A stretch of 64,000 nucleotides of DNA from Diadema setosum (GCF_964275005.1 NC_092701.1:6430715-6494714); one strand, 5' to 3'. Counted from the first letter of the stretch, positions 1 to 13,029 are shown. Made by a program: numbers and translations. The notes: generated by a model from the letters alone, not told the origin.

Positions 1-1612
1 ATAATTATAACTCAGACCGAAGTCCGAGGTGAAATCAAATTTGGCAATGATTTTAATGCCTATACAATACATAGGCCAGAAAAAGCGGGTACATGACAGA
101 TCACGCAATATTTACTTATATATATTATGAAATCGTCCACAGGGGGAATTACGTCTGAAAACGAGGTATACCTTATAAGGGGAATTCGATCCAAAGGGGA
201 AATTTTTGATTCCCCTTATGGTTTTGACAATGTTTTTGATCTGGGGCCTCAGGACTACTCCACAGTAGGACACAGAATCATGGCATAATGTGTATAGATC
301 GAGGACTGTACCATCAATATGATTTTTAGGGGAAATTGGCAGGGATGCAAAAGATAATTATGTAACTCATAAGTCATAATTAAATATTTTTGGTAAACCA
401 CATTCATAGATGGAAAGCGTTCTGTTCACTATGGGAAGTTTAGAAGATAACACATCATTGACTGTGTGATATCATCGAAGCTTAGTGAGTGTCGTTATTG
501 GTCGCTTTCCGTGTCTCAATCTGTGAAATGACCGTTTACCGCTCTCAAGTCATTCGTAACACAAAGTTTATCATATTCCTGGAGATCTGTAACGATTCGT
601 GGCTTTTTATTTCATGTGCAATCAACATGAACATTATTTCAAGGATTCGTCATTACATTGTGGTCTGCGCATTGGATGAGTGTGTTCGTGCATGCGATAT
701 AGTATGTGTTTTTAATAAAGAATTACATGTCCTTGTCCCTTCATTTTGTTCACAGATCTCTTGTGAAATGTATATTCGCTCTGTTTGGCATCGGTACTCT
801 CTTTCCTTGGAACAGTTTCATTACAGCTGCACCGGTATGTTGTTCTTTTTAACTGATACCACTGCATGTAAGTCCTACAAAGTTGTTTATGATAATTATA
901 GGCACTTTCATATTATGCATGCATTTATAAAGTTGTTTTTTACGTTAAGTACCTGTTTTAATGAATAATTACAGTATATGGCAATTTCAGATGGAAAATG
1001 TCATTAACGTAAGTTATTTCAGTGATAATAAATTAATGATGGTGATGATGAGAACATACGCACACGCGCACATACACGCACATATACCAGGCCCTAAGCT
1101 ATAATAAATATATACCGTCCTCAAAAGAGCTTGGAAATCTTAGTATCTGATTACTTCTCCATTATCTCAGTAATAATCTTCCGAATCTTTTTGATTGGAG
1201 CATCCTTCGATTTACCCTTTTGACCGGGCCTTTTGAACATTGTTTCACACGGTATGATGAACAACCAAAAACAAAATGAGCTGTCAAAATTGCCTGACAT
1301 GGCATCACTTTATGCTTGAATGTTGAATTCAGAATATTCTATTGAAATTTGCATTCATGGCTGACAACCAGAGAACAAAAGACATAACTCATAAAAGAAT
1401 AGCATGTTCTTCATTGAATCTTTATGATCACTGGTGTTCATTTTCCAACTCTTCAATTTAGACCCTATATCACATTTTTTTTTGATACTGACCTTTCCCA
1501 GATGACGTAATCATAAAGAGTTTGTTGTCTAGAGAATCAAATGATCTGTCTGATAGCACAATGCACGCGCCGATTATTACAAAGAGAAGGGAGAAATAAT
1601 ATTCCGTTTATC

Positions 1613-1661
<49 letters not shown>

Positions 1662-2409
1662 TATATTTATATTTATGTATAAAATGTATATATCATATGC
1701 TTTCTTTGTTCGATTTTAAATTTCGATAAAACGATTCGATATCAAGCATGTGCTCAAAGACTGCAGGCTCCTGCATGTTTTTTTTTCTTCCTCTTTATTC
1801 TGAAACAAGTGTATCCTCGATTCCTTTGATCTCATTGTTATGTTTATACTTTAAAGATTTTGATTATGATATACTATGAATGTAATATTGTGGGTGGTTT
1901 TTCTATTTTGTTGTCAGATACACGTGTTGTCATTGTTCAATATATGATTTCCTTTAAAAAAAAATGCAGAAATAAAATCGAACTGAACTGAACTGAACTT
2001 CGATTTAATCCTTGGCACGTACTGTATACATGAAACCTGCAGGCAAACACACGCAAAGGCGATCTCTTATGATGTGGGGTACTGTCATGGTTACACAGTT
2101 TCAAAATTCATATTTATTGGCGTGAGGAATAGGAATACTGTCAAAAATCATATGAAATCACATGAATGAGCGGGGATGATGCAGTTTCACATAAAAATGC
2201 ATGATTGGGTGCTCAAAGAAGTAGAACAAGAAAAGAAAACATGCAGAAATTCTATACAGGTGAATTTGTTAAGCAATTGACATTGTCATGGAATTACATC
2301 GCTATACAACACTAGAATATTATGTGATCTTCCTACATAGTCATCATCTTTCTTCACTGCACTAATATGGCCTATGTGTTTAGGAGTTTTCATGGGGTCA
2401 TCCCAGAAG
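1..2409. other. gene-free flank with simple repeats
   Basis: AT-rich sequence in which I recognise no exon. Open frames here (the longest 489-968) lack any familiar motif and have the composition of random AT-rich DNA. A TA microsatellite and short CTGAA repeats near 1,980 are the only structure seen. Confidence 0.5.
1619..1658. repeat. (TA)n microsatellite
   Basis: About 20 uninterrupted TA units, read directly from the sequence. Confidence 0.97.
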
Positions 2410-2635
2410 ACCGACATCCACGAGTCATACAGTCCACGAGTTCGACATTGAAAAGAGGTTCATGAGTCATACAGCTCATGAGTCATACCAATACAGCCCA
2501 TGAGTTCGACACTAGGTAAAAACAGCGTTTCAACAGTGTGCACATTACAACTCGGAGCTTTGTGTCGGTCTCGTACATGGGCCTCGTTAGCTTATAGTGT
2601 CGAACTCATGGGCTGTATGACTTGTGGGTGTCGGT
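2410..2635. repeat. imperfect inverted repeat of a 40-bp motif
   Basis: The left arm (2410-2450) and the right arm (2596-2635) are reverse complements at roughly 36 of 40 positions. Both carry the core GAGTCATACAG...GAGTTCGACA. Two further partial direct copies of the same core lie between the arms (2461-2515). No terminal duplication was identified, so it may be a small foldback transposon or a locally amplified motif. Confidence 0.7.
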
Positions 2636-2639
2636 CTCG

Positions 2640-4262
2640 TGTCGTGCACCCGTTTTCATGAGTATTTGTTTATTATGGTCAGTTACTACAATAAATTCCA
2701 CAAACTTAATGTATAGGCCTACATGACACTTTTGATTTATGTAATACATGATGTGAAATCGTCCGAAATGCCCCTTTAATCAGTTGACTTTGACCCAAAA
2801 AAAAAGAATAAAGAGAAAAATGTAACAGTGAACTTTTAATGAAGATCAGATCATGTTTACTATACAAAAATTATGGAATCTTATTCCATTCCAAGATTTA
2901 TGTGATCGCCATAAAACATCAATAGTGAAACATAGCTATCGGTAACAATTTTCGGGGATATGCGACTAGGTTATGACATTCAGTTTCCAATACCTCCAAA
3001 TTCTTACGAAACTATTAATATGGCATCGTCTAGAGTGGGAGTCATTCGTTCAGTGCAAAAGCAATCCAACATTGAAGTTACAGCTGCAGCATCAGCTACA
3101 TGATGTCATGGATATGAATCGTTGAATAATGATTTCTGCCTTTTGAATTTACAGAAAAGAAAACGAAAAATAAATTTTGACAGGTTGTAGTGAAATTTTC
3201 ACTGCCTTTGTTATCTGTTTGATTTTACACCAGTCATTGACGTCAACGTTACACTTGAATGCACTTATCAACGCATGTCGAGATATAGCCATAACAAAAC
3301 ATGAAGTCACTTCTGATTGGATGCAAGCAAAATAGCTTTTGCTTGCATCGTAATACTATATACCATGGACTTACTGCACATGGACTATGAACGGAGATCT
3401 TTCTTTGATCCCATCATCACCACCGCCACCTGATTATGTGCATCTTAATGAGTACATTCAGGTGTCTGGACAATAACGATTGTGTGATCATGTATCGTCA
3501 CAAACAAAAGAATCGTTTCCCTCATTTCAGTCTTGTTTCGCTGATGTGCCTTTTTCGGACGGAAATGTCTTTGAATAAATACAGAAGATGAGGAGCAGCA
3601 AAACCTGAGAACATGACAAATTTTGTGTCAAAAGATGGGTTATTGCTTATTCGCGCATTTTCGAACAGGCATAAGACCTTGCCTAATGGTAAGATATACC
3701 TGTTCTCTGCCATTACCATCCCTTTTTGCTTTAGAATAAGCTGCGGAAAAGTGAGAAATTGAGATCACAAATGGCAATCATTCTGCCAGAATGTTAGCTT
3801 TCTTTTAAAAACTGCCTGCTTCTCCCAAGCGAAATTGTTTGACGCATGATTTCCTAACATACACCACAACAGCACATTCACTTCACTTGATTTTTATGAG
3901 TTATTTTCTTCTGCGCATAATATATTATAGTTATAGATTTCTCGAATCTCCGTCTTGCTCTTCTCCCGGCTTGCTGGCGGCGGCGATCATGCCATCAAAG
4001 CAGTAAAGCATGCTGAAAAATGTCAGCTTCGTGGCTCTTTTGAGATGCACAGGTGCATGACTTAATTAACGATACAATGAATGTCCTTGTATATTAGGTC
4101 CATGTATATACAGTCCGTATCAGCTTTTAAGCTTCGCATACAAGACATCCTAAATCACTAATACATTCAATTTTGATTCCACGTGTAAGAAAATTTAAAT
4201 GCATACTTTATGTTGAGAATAGTCCATTTCGGTGATGGCACGTGTTTAAATCATGATATGTA
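2640..4262. other. intergenic, no gene recognised
   Basis: No exon-like stretch found on either strand. The only structured element seen is a short perfect hairpin at 3320-3349. Confidence 0.45.
3320..3349. repeat. 13-bp stem perfect hairpin
   Basis: GATGCAAGCAAAA is followed after a 4-nt loop (TAGC) by its exact reverse complement. No flanking U tract or gene context assigns a role. Confidence 0.75.
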
Positions 4263-4919
4263 GGTTGCCCTTATAGTCCATGGACCAAGACCCGAAAATG
4301 GGTTATTGGTGCCACCTTAGGTGGCAAAACCTTTTTGGTGTCATTTTGTTTGTTAGGCATAGATATGCTTATCAAGATATGATAGCATTTCAAAATGAGT
4401 AGCTTAGTCATAATAAATCAATTTTTAACCAATTTGGCCTCGTTTTTATATCCCTATACTTCTGAATCGAAGCTAACCGCTATACAAAGAAGAGCCTGTC
4501 TTCTGTATGTCCACAGGTGTTCTGTTGTAAACGCGGTGCGCTTAGTCTTTTTTCAAGGCAGCGAAGGGAATATCCAAAGGGTTATGATGTCCACAGCTGT
4601 CACGAGGTACGCTTAGTCTTTTTCTAGAACAATGAACCGTTATCATATCTAAAGTTCCTAATAAAAAGGATTATCTATACTGATTTTATACTACCCTCTC
4701 AACAAATACATCAGTTTTAAACAAAAATCACTCTGTTCGGTTACAATATTATTTATTATAATGTATTGTAGTGTACCGGTACATTGTTTTTGCATTATCT
4801 TTCATTGTTGGATGGGAAATAAAGCGACATTGGCGTGGTACTGGCGTTTTCACCGTAGCGTTTTCACCGGAAAATGATAAATAATTGATAAAGACGGTAA
4901 AAGTCACGAGGAATTGCTT

Positions 4920-4988
<69 letters not shown>

Positions 4989-5385
4989 TTAGATAAAGGG
5001 ATATACACTGTATCATAAGCTTTGGATATTCCCCTCGCCGTCTTGAATAAAGACTAAGCGCTGTGGACATCATAACCTTTGGATATTCCCTTCGCTGTCT
5101 TGAATAAAGACTAAACGCACCGTGTTTACAACAGAACACCTGTGAACATACAGAAGACAGTGCTCTTCTTTGTATAGCAGTTGGTCTCGATTCAGAAGTA
5201 TGGGGATATAACAACGAGACCAAATTGGTTAAAAATCAATTTACTATAATTAAGCTACTCATTTGGAAATGCTATCATAGCTTGATAAGCACAATTCTAT
5301 GCCCGACAAACAAATTGACACCAAAAAGGTTTTGTCACCTCAGGTGGTACCAATATCTGGCCTGGCCCATGGATTATAACAACCG
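4263..5385. mobile_element. 1.1-kb foldback element with ~335-bp inverted arms
   Basis: Positions 4263 to about 4600 and about 5050 to 5385 are imperfect inverted copies. They share blocks such as GCCACCTTAGGTGGCAAAACC / GTACCACCTGAGGTGACAAAACC and ACAGGTGTTCTGTTGTAAAC, roughly 85-90% identical by eye. The centre holds a TTG microsatellite and a partial extra copy of the CTTAGTCTTTATTCAAGAC block. No transposase frame is visible, so this is a non-autonomous DNA element or foldback repeat of unknown superfamily. No clear target duplication was found at the edges. Confidence 0.75.
4920..4987. repeat. (GTT)n microsatellite
   Basis: About 22 uninterrupted trinucleotide units, lying in the spacer between the foldback arms. 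Confidence 0.97.
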
Positions 5386-5550
5386 CAAAGCTTGCCAGAA
5401 GCTTGCCTTTCCATAGCAACTAGAGTGAATTCCAGCCCTAGGGAATGTAATTGGACATGTCCGAAGGGAAGCTGAATACAATGCTTCTCTATACGGCTGT
5501 ATGAAAAGAAACATCGATGAATTGTATCGAACTGCTGTACATTTTTTTAG
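5386..5550. repeat. dispersed repeat fragment, copy 1
   Basis: A block that begins AAGCTTGCCAGAAGCTTGCC and continues with TAGCAACTA...GTATGAAAAG resembles 27,281-27,430 in the same orientation. It abuts the right arm of the foldback element. Family unknown. Confidence 0.5.
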
Positions 5551-5771
5551 GGTGGATGGATCAGCGAATTTTGCCGAAGTTCTCTTCGATTATAAATTTA
5601 ATATACATTGCATTCGATAGTAAACATACGCATCTATAATATATGTTATATTATGAAAAGGTCGAATTATCGAACAAGTGTAAGACCTAGTTTTGTTTTG
5701 TCTTGTTTTGTTTTGCTTTGTTTTTGGGTGTTTGTTTGCTGTTGTTGTTGTTGCTGTTTTGTGGTTTTTGT

Positions 5772-5803
<32 letters not shown>

Positions 5804-7068
5804 TCTTGGGGGGGGGCTCTTCCCAGAAATGTTGGAATGTCGTGTGGATTGTACTTCTACGTACAGGTGTACAGTTGTTTTCGCTTTACAAATTTACACG
5901 CAAGCTTAACGTTAACTTGTAGGCCTATTTGCCAATGGGGGCTGAGACGATGGAGGAATCTGCTCAAAGTTTAATCGATAATCTCTATTGTTTATTACAT
6001 CACATCCTCGGACCAAATCTTTGCGAAGGTAATGCTTCTGGCACACACTAGTCTGGCGAAGATAAGATAAGTCCCATATGGTACGAACTTGTCATGATCA
6101 CCGATTGTTAAAACAAAACTAGGAATCTACCAGATTAACAATATAAGTGGGGATTTATCCATTGTAAGAAGTTGGAGACCAATAACCCTATTGGACACAA
6201 GGGCATAAACGTTCTATCTAGAGCAAAATCTGACAATGAAAGAAAAAAATAGAGAGCTATAGGTCTTTGACAATTCTCGCAAAAAAATACAAGATGCAGA
6301 CGAAGATATGAATTTAGTCACTTAGGCGGAACTAATATCACTTCCGTCCGATCCGATTCCCCCTACTGATGGACACATGCAGAACCGGGCAACGCAGCTG
6401 ACATTCACCTGATTTCATTGAGTGATTATGATATATCATGTGCACATCAGTAGATATCTGCATGACAAACACAACCTAGCAATTAATGTGAGTGCAAACT
6501 GATTCCAAGCACCCTAAGATATTCAGATTTATATATACATGATTTGAAGCAATACGGACATAATTATCATCAACAATAATCAAAATCAAACATGGACTCA
6601 AAGTATCGAAAACTATCGTGTACAAGTGGCCGGATATTAAACAACGAAGATAGGTCCCATGAGGAATGATATCCATACAGTGTAAAAGTGACAGCCAAGC
6701 TCTAAAAATGTCACGATCTTCTGAAAAGTGCTACGACCGGACTGCGAAATTTTGAAGTGTTTACAAGAATTTCTAGATCCACAGGAAATCACAAAACGTA
6801 CGATAGAACGATTATAACAGTCATATGTCTTACCTGTATTCTGTACGTTGACTTTGCAGCATGGGAACGGGCGTTTGCAAGATAATGAAAGGAAGTCGGT
6901 CTTCACCGAAATCTTTGGCACTTTGTGCATGCACATCACACACTACTCGTGCAGAGCTTTACCGATGGGCTGCGGAGACTATCGGACGTACTCAGTAACA
7001 ACTTGTGACGTCATCGCATTTCAGAGATGTTCCACTCATTAGCAAGTAGAACCATTCACATTAAATAG

Positions 7069-7123
<55 letters not shown>

Positions 7124-7135
7124 CCACACACACAC
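7069..7135. repeat. (AC)n microsatellite
   Basis: Interrupted CA dinucleotide array, read directly. Confidence 0.93.
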
Positions 7136-7564
7136 GCCATCAAAAATATTCCAGCTATAACGTACCTGTTTTGTAAACTCAACATTATCAAAGTAAAAGT
7201 CAATGTTGGACACTATGTCTTTTGAAAATAATTACATTGCATTGCTTTTCTTAGATTTTACATCAATCTATTGTCTTAATTTATGGTCTAAAATTTTCCC
7301 AAATGCGATATATGATAAAAAAGGAGAGGAGGAAGGGGTAAAGAGAGGAAAAAACTCAACCAACTTTTATACTTTCCCATTCCAGCGAACACAATCCTAA
7401 TCTACCACCGTGGATAGCTATTTTCTATTTCTTTTCACTACATTCCAAGATCATTAATTTTTATGCACTTCAGAGACTACACAAAACCAACACCTTAATG
7501 AATATCTAAATGTGTTTAATCGCAAATATAAGTGAATTATACCGTTTTTATAAGTGTAGATATA

Positions 7565-7653
7565 AATGTGAATTGAGAGAAAACAGCGTTATTAGTAGAA
7601 CACATGCATCAGTGAAAGTTTGAGGAAAATTGGAAAATTGATTAAAAGTGATT
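7565..7653. repeat. fragment of TTAA foldback family
   Basis: Shares the block GTAGAACACATGCATCAGTGAAAGTTTGAGGAAAATTGG (here split by small differences) with the terminal arms of the elements at 21.7, 43.3 and 62.7 kb. Only one arm is present. Confidence 0.6.
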
Positions 7654-7795
7654 TATTTTTAGAGTTTCAGCTCGCTAGAAATAAAACAGATTACTATACA
7701 TCTTACATTTCTTAGCCTCATTCTGGACTGGACAATTGGGGTAATGTTCATGTCAGTTGTGTGTGGCGTATGTATTACTATGGGGTACAGCTCTG

Positions 7796-7902
7796 TGGTG
7801 TGTGTATGTGTGTGGGTGTGTGTGTGTGTGTGTGTGTGAAAGAGAGAGAAAGAGAGAGAGAGAGGGAGAGAGAGAATGTGTGTGTGTGTGTGTGTGTGTG
7901 TC
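7796..7902. repeat. compound (GT)n(GA)n(GT)n microsatellite
   Basis: A GT tract, then a GA tract, then a GT tract. Read directly. Confidence 0.95.
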
Positions 7903-8450
7903 CAGGTGTTTTGGTGGTCTAGGGTCTCGATCCATGCGTGTTGTCTTCATTCTAGCTGTGTTTGACGAATTGTTACAGAATTGTTTAGGCGAACAGAACA
8001 CGCATGCGCAGGGATCGAGTGCAATATTTAATGAGTGGAATGTTGTATTTTTGTTGGCATGTATTTGTCATTTAGTTACATTGTTCTACACTTTTGTATT
8101 TTCTTTTGTATAATATTATTTGTATTTTTGTAATGACATTATTGTATTTAGAGACTGTAACGATGATTTCTATGCCTGAGTGCATGATAATAGATGACTA
8201 GAGTCTTGAATCTTTATGTTGTGGTTTCCTTTTCCATACGTACTTTGTGTTTCATTTGTTACTGCTCGTGGAGAAAATAAGACATCAAAATATGATAAAG
8301 CCACACAAAACTATATGCGAAGAGTAAGATGGCTCGAAATAAAGAGGAAGGCCAAAAGAAAGACACAAAGAAAGAGCGGTAATGTATTGGACATGCAATC
8401 ACAGGATGCCGCATAGAAATTAAAACTTCCTATATCATTTCTTCCATTTC

Positions 8451-9595
8451 CAGGCGCGGTGGAGCACCCTAATTATCTCGCAGAAATCCATCGGCAGCCG
8501 AGCCTCATTTGCATAAAGTAAACAACATGTACTCGCGTAGTTGAGAAAAAGTAAACAACTTCTCAAGCTAATAACAATTTAAGGAAACCTATTTTCGGAT
8601 TAAAATTGAGTTAGTTTGAATTTGAAAACATGTCCGAATATGCACATATAACATATTAAAGGATTTGACAATGATAAAATGTGAAATTTTAGCGAAAACC
8701 TGGCGAGCAAAATTACCAAAAATATGCCTTGAAAATCATCCTAAAATTCACGAAGTGTGACTGCGGAACCAAAGCGCCATTCAAACAAAGTACACCGAAA
8801 TTTATTTATCTGCTTGCATTTTAAATGTCATACCGTAATATTCCCGGCCATGGTTGTGTCGGAAAAAAACAGAAGGTGATGTCAAAAATGACACGAACGC
8901 AAAGTGTACAGGTCGGTCCCAAGTATATATAATCGCGTGACTGTAGCGTTGCATGTCACAGCACACACAACGCTTTGCTGCATGCAGCGTGCGCGGCAGC
9001 AGCTCAGCAGTCACCGCCGTGCGACACTCAGCAAAATTGACTGCGTCACATGCAAACCAACAATGAGCACGAAATCCTGAATCTCACGTACCACGCATGC
9101 CCAATATTACGGGAAAAGAAATGACGTCATTTTCAAATGTTTCGCTTACTACAATTTTCTATTCCAAACCCTGTAGAAACATGTTGATTTCTCAAAAAGT
9201 ACAGGTGGAACTAAGCGTAAACTTTCACCATATATGGATTGAGGCCTGATAAACTTATGTTGCCAATTTCGGACACATTGGAGCCCGGCCATAGTCCAGT
9301 CGGAAAAAAAAAAAAAACAGAGAGCATGTTGTGCGAGAGGTGATTTTCAAAACGCTTTAATATCTCAAGTTCTAGTGCAGCAAATTTCATAATTTTTTCA
9401 TCAAAAGGAAGGTTTTTAAAAACTTAGATAGTGTGGGAAGTTTGAGTTTACTAGCGGCACGCATAGCGGCACAAGGAGAAGGTAAAGATTTGACTTTTTC
9501 ATGCACACAGTTTCGGGCAGCCGTGGATGCCCGTTGGAAAGTCAAATAGAACGGGGCGATAATGAGATGCAAATTGGGGTGCTCCACCGCGCCTG
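8451..9595. mobile_element. non-autonomous DNA transposon, 24-bp TIRs, 4-bp TSD
   Basis: The left end CAGGCGCGGTGGAGCACCCT (continuing AATT) matches the reverse complement of the right end over 24 bp with one mismatch. Both ends are flanked by TTTC (8447-8450 and 9596-9599), a plausible 4-bp target duplication. The 1,145-bp body has no long open frame or transposase motif, so the copy must depend on an enzyme from elsewhere. The superfamily is uncertain: the terminal CAG and short duplication do not let me choose, and typical hAT elements would give 8 bp. I noticed no internal relation to the other elements here. Confidence 0.82.
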
Positions 9596-9599
9596 TTTC

Positions 9600-10469
9600 G
9601 TTAAACATTACCCACTGTATCAAACGGATGTTAATGTATTTCTTTTAATTTGGATGAGGGCATATATTACGTCTCCACAGTCGAAATACAGATGTAAAAA
9701 AAAAAAGACACGAGGTGTGTTACAGCTCAAATTCCATCAGGTTTGACGGGAGAATGATTAATCATTAAATGCAAGGTAGGCCTGATATGACAAGCAACGT
9801 CATCCATCTATAATGTAATTAGAATTTGCGACATGTAATGTCATAACCTAGGAATTATGATATCATCAATGCCAATTGCACGGGTATGCAGACACATCGT
9901 TCTTAATCTTTCCCTGTTTTGTTTTGTTCTGTTTTGTCATTTTCACAAACCAGTATTGAATAGCGAGCGATGGCTAGCTACACAGAAACGTGAAACTATT
10001 ATCCTAGTACATTTTTAAAACTCTATGGGTTTCTTCAGTAAAAGAAAGATTAGGAGTTTCAACATTTGCGTAAGTCTCACCTCCATGGTTTACATAAGGG
10101 TGGGTAGTCAGGGCAATCATTGAATTGTATTGTCGTCTAAAATGGTGCATTACAGTACATGTACATACAATTATATTACGAAATGATGTAAGCCATCCTG
10201 TCTGAAGCAATCTTCGTGCTATTCCATTGTATGAGCGCGAGCACGTGGCAAGAACAGGTGAGTGAACTTGACTTGACACTGACTTTGGACCAATCAGAAC
10301 CCTCGATTGGCGCAGCAGTTACGAAATGCAGGAATGGGCCCGCCCCCATTTACCCACCAATGATACAAACATAATTATACATTCGTCTATGAAGCTTCTC
10401 GGTAGAACCAGCGCTGAACTCTGTGCTTTGACGTATAGACGATCTACAGAATACCTGCAAGTGCAGTTA
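9600..10469. other. intergenic, no gene recognised
   Basis: Unique-looking AT-rich sequence up to the LTR element. No exon, RNA gene or repeat boundary seen apart from a short TTTTG-rich stretch near 9,915. Confidence 0.45.
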
Positions 10470-10473
10470 GTAT

Positions 10474-12690
10474 TGTGGGAATATAGATATTTGTGTTATA
10501 TACTACATAGTGCATATAGTGCATGCATAGCACATGTAGATGCACAGTATATATATACTATACACAGTATCATATAGAGTATACATTGTAGGTACACCTG
10601 TGTAACACCAAGGCACAAGAGTACAGCTACAAGCCGATACCAGAACAAAGGTGTTGCACTATACACCTGACCATGTATTGTCCTTGGGGTAGAGAACAAA
10701 AGTTTAGTCACCAATCTGTGTTGTAAGGTGGCAAAAGATGCTGGTAGGTAGGACCGAACTACCATAAATGAACATGAATGTCTTCATACTCATGTGTCAG
10801 AAATAGTTCCAATATGTTGGAATAACTATCTGGTGTGGGAAATCTACATCAAATCAATTTTAATGTTCATGTTTGGTGTAATAAGTATATCTTATTAATT
10901 GGAACTTGTACACATAAGAGTTGTTGTATAATAGGCGAGATGAGGGGAGGGATATCGAGTGATGATGAGGGTGAGTCGGTCAAGCGTGTCCCTCATATGA
11001 TAAAGAACTTGACCATGCGCTCCATTGCTGTGCTGACCCTTGAGTGAGGTGGACAGTCAATCGGGTGTGGCTGCAAGAAAGCCGAAAGTAGACTTTGGTT
11101 TCTCCGTTCGAGGTATGTTGAGCTATTATGTCATTGTAAGATATCTTAGATATATCTTTCGTAAGTAATATACTCAAGTGTACATGTATTTTTGATATAA
11201 ATGAATAAGTTGATTCTTATTTTGATGTTGTTGGAGTTCTTTTGAAAGAGATTCATACTTAGGGAGTATGTCCTTGCATATAATATTAGACTTTTAAGTA
11301 ACTCCAGAGAATGTTGATATAAAACTATTGCAGTGACTGTTGTATATAGTAGGAGCTGGTAGCTCAGTGATTTCAACTCGAGTTGGTTGTATTTATGTAG
11401 TCTTATATTATTAGACAGCCAAGAATATGATTAGGCTTCCCGTTTCTAATTATTGATGAGTTGACACTTGGGACGTTGTATTACCCAAGACTGCAGTAAA
11501 ATATATCTTTAGGATGTTGATGTAGTATATAAACACAGTTAAAGGATAACTGAGTCTAGTAACTGTATATACTGTGACATGTGTTTTTAGCAAGCTGCTA
11601 TACATGGACAAAGATAGACTGTGATAACAGATCAAATATATAAGTTCTTTCCACGAACTGAATAGTAGATTACTGAGATTATGTAAATGTTGAATAAAAT
11701 ATATCATTGGGAGTTTAATGTCAATTGTTTGTTCACACAAGGGGTTCTCGGGTTGAACCAGTGACAGTACCAAGTGTCTGGGTACGTTGAGAAGGAGAAA
11801 CCAAGCTCTATATTTCAGGCAGTGCAGCAGCCGTTGGTGTCATCCGCAGGGTATATGTTGCGGAGTGAGAACGTCGAGTGGTTCTCGTGGTATTGCCTAC
11901 GTAGGGTAAGTCAGGATGTCCGAATCAGATTGTGGCATTTAAAGTGTTTTATCCTATGTTTTATCCAGTTATGATGTATATAGATGTTTGTGTCTATAAT
12001 TGTAATGATCGTGTTCATCAAAAGGTCTATAATGATATAGAGTTCTGTACACATGTACAGTTCAGACAGTTGTCTGATGTGGTATACCGAATATATATTA
12101 CTTATATATATGTCATTTCAAAGGGTTTGCTAACAGGAATTGTTTTCCTATCGCTCCTTGTGAAATTCAAAGTGTTTATATTGGACCACATGCAAAAGAA
12201 GGTCAAGGATTTACATTTGATGACAATGGATATTAATTTGTATTGGTGAATACGTGTATATATCAAGAGTTCAGTTGAATTTGTATTTACAAGGGAAGTC
12301 AATGTGGTATAAGTGATAGTTGTGTATTTGTATACATAATTGGTGTTGTGCGGAAATTGGTTAAGATACAATGTGTATGTGCAAAAGTCCATACTTATGA
12401 TGGATTGTCTTTTTGTCTGTTTGTATCTTTTCAGGGTCTTTTCTACTGTTTTGAGTCATTCTTCTTCTATTGCGTATTCTTCTTCTATTTCTACTTCTTC
12501 GCCTTCTTTTATATGCTCCAAGTTGTGTGACTCTCGCAGTGCGAGGGAATAAAATCCTTCAACCCACAATTTCAAGTCGTGGACGAGCATCTCTATTGTG
12601 TGTGTAGCAAGCATCCTGACAAGTAGCGTGCTACCAGCATTGCCCGAGTGAGAGAGGGAACGAGAGAGAGGGAAAGCCCGCCTTACGACA
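10474..12690 (+). repeat. 5' LTR
   Basis: 2,217 bp with TG...CA ends. It carries AATAAA at about 12548, near its 3' end, which would leave a U3 region of roughly 2 kb. The 3' LTR lies at a constant offset of 5,613 bp. Confidence 0.95.
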
Positions 12691-12692
12691 AC

Positions 12693-12711
12693 TGGTGTCA
12701 GGAGTGGGATT
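12693..12711 (+). promoter_or_regulatory. primer-binding site, tRNA-Leu type
   Basis: TGGTGTCAGGAGTGGGATT starts 2 bp after the 5' LTR. It is complementary to the CCA-tailed 3' end of an animal tRNA-Leu (CAG family) as I recall that sequence. Position and length fit a minus-strand primer site. Confidence 0.85.
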
Positions 12712-13029
12712 GCACTGCAGCGGAGAGACATCACGACATCGAAGGAAGCATCATTGCAACGGAGGTGGAGCGTCCACATCGAGGGAACGTTGCTGCATCG
12801 AAGCGGAGCGAGACGGTGGTGAGCTGAGGCCAAGCATCATCACGAGAGACGTGCTACCAGAGAAGACCTCTGCAAAGGCGTGTAAAGGTTTACTAATAAG
12901 CAAGTGTAGGCTTAAAGAGTAAATTTTGTTTGTGTTTGATGTTTATACAAATGTTGTAAAGTTCCTTCCCTATTATAAACCAGCAGGTTCTGGATTTGTT
13001 CATTCTTACTTTGAAAGTAAACCAGCAGG

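Larger units (their letters stand above)
5551..8446. other. intergenic, simple repeats, no gene recognised
   Basis: Contains a TTTTG/TTTGT-rich stretch (about 5,693-5,805), an AC microsatellite, a compound GT/GA/GT microsatellite and a fragment of a TTAA foldback family. The open frames over these repeats are products of the repeats, and no exon was recognised. Confidence 0.5.

Noticed and set aside
489-968. 159-codon + strand frame
   Set aside because: Composition of random AT-rich DNA, no domain, no splice or Kozak support.
4864-5223. 119-codon - strand frame with a poly-threonine run
   Set aside because: It is the foldback element plus its GTT microsatellite translated.
5608-5974. Overlapping Cys/Phe/Leu-rich + strand frames
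   Set aside because: Produced by the TTTTG/TGTTG low-complexity tract.
7753-8113. Frames rich in VCVCVC and RERERE or THTHTH
   Set aside because: Translation of the GT/GA microsatellite on either strand.
10496-12552. Several 60-107-codon frames in the LTRs
   Set aside because: They recur identically in both LTRs, have no recognised domain and overlap on both strands; treated as LTR sequence.
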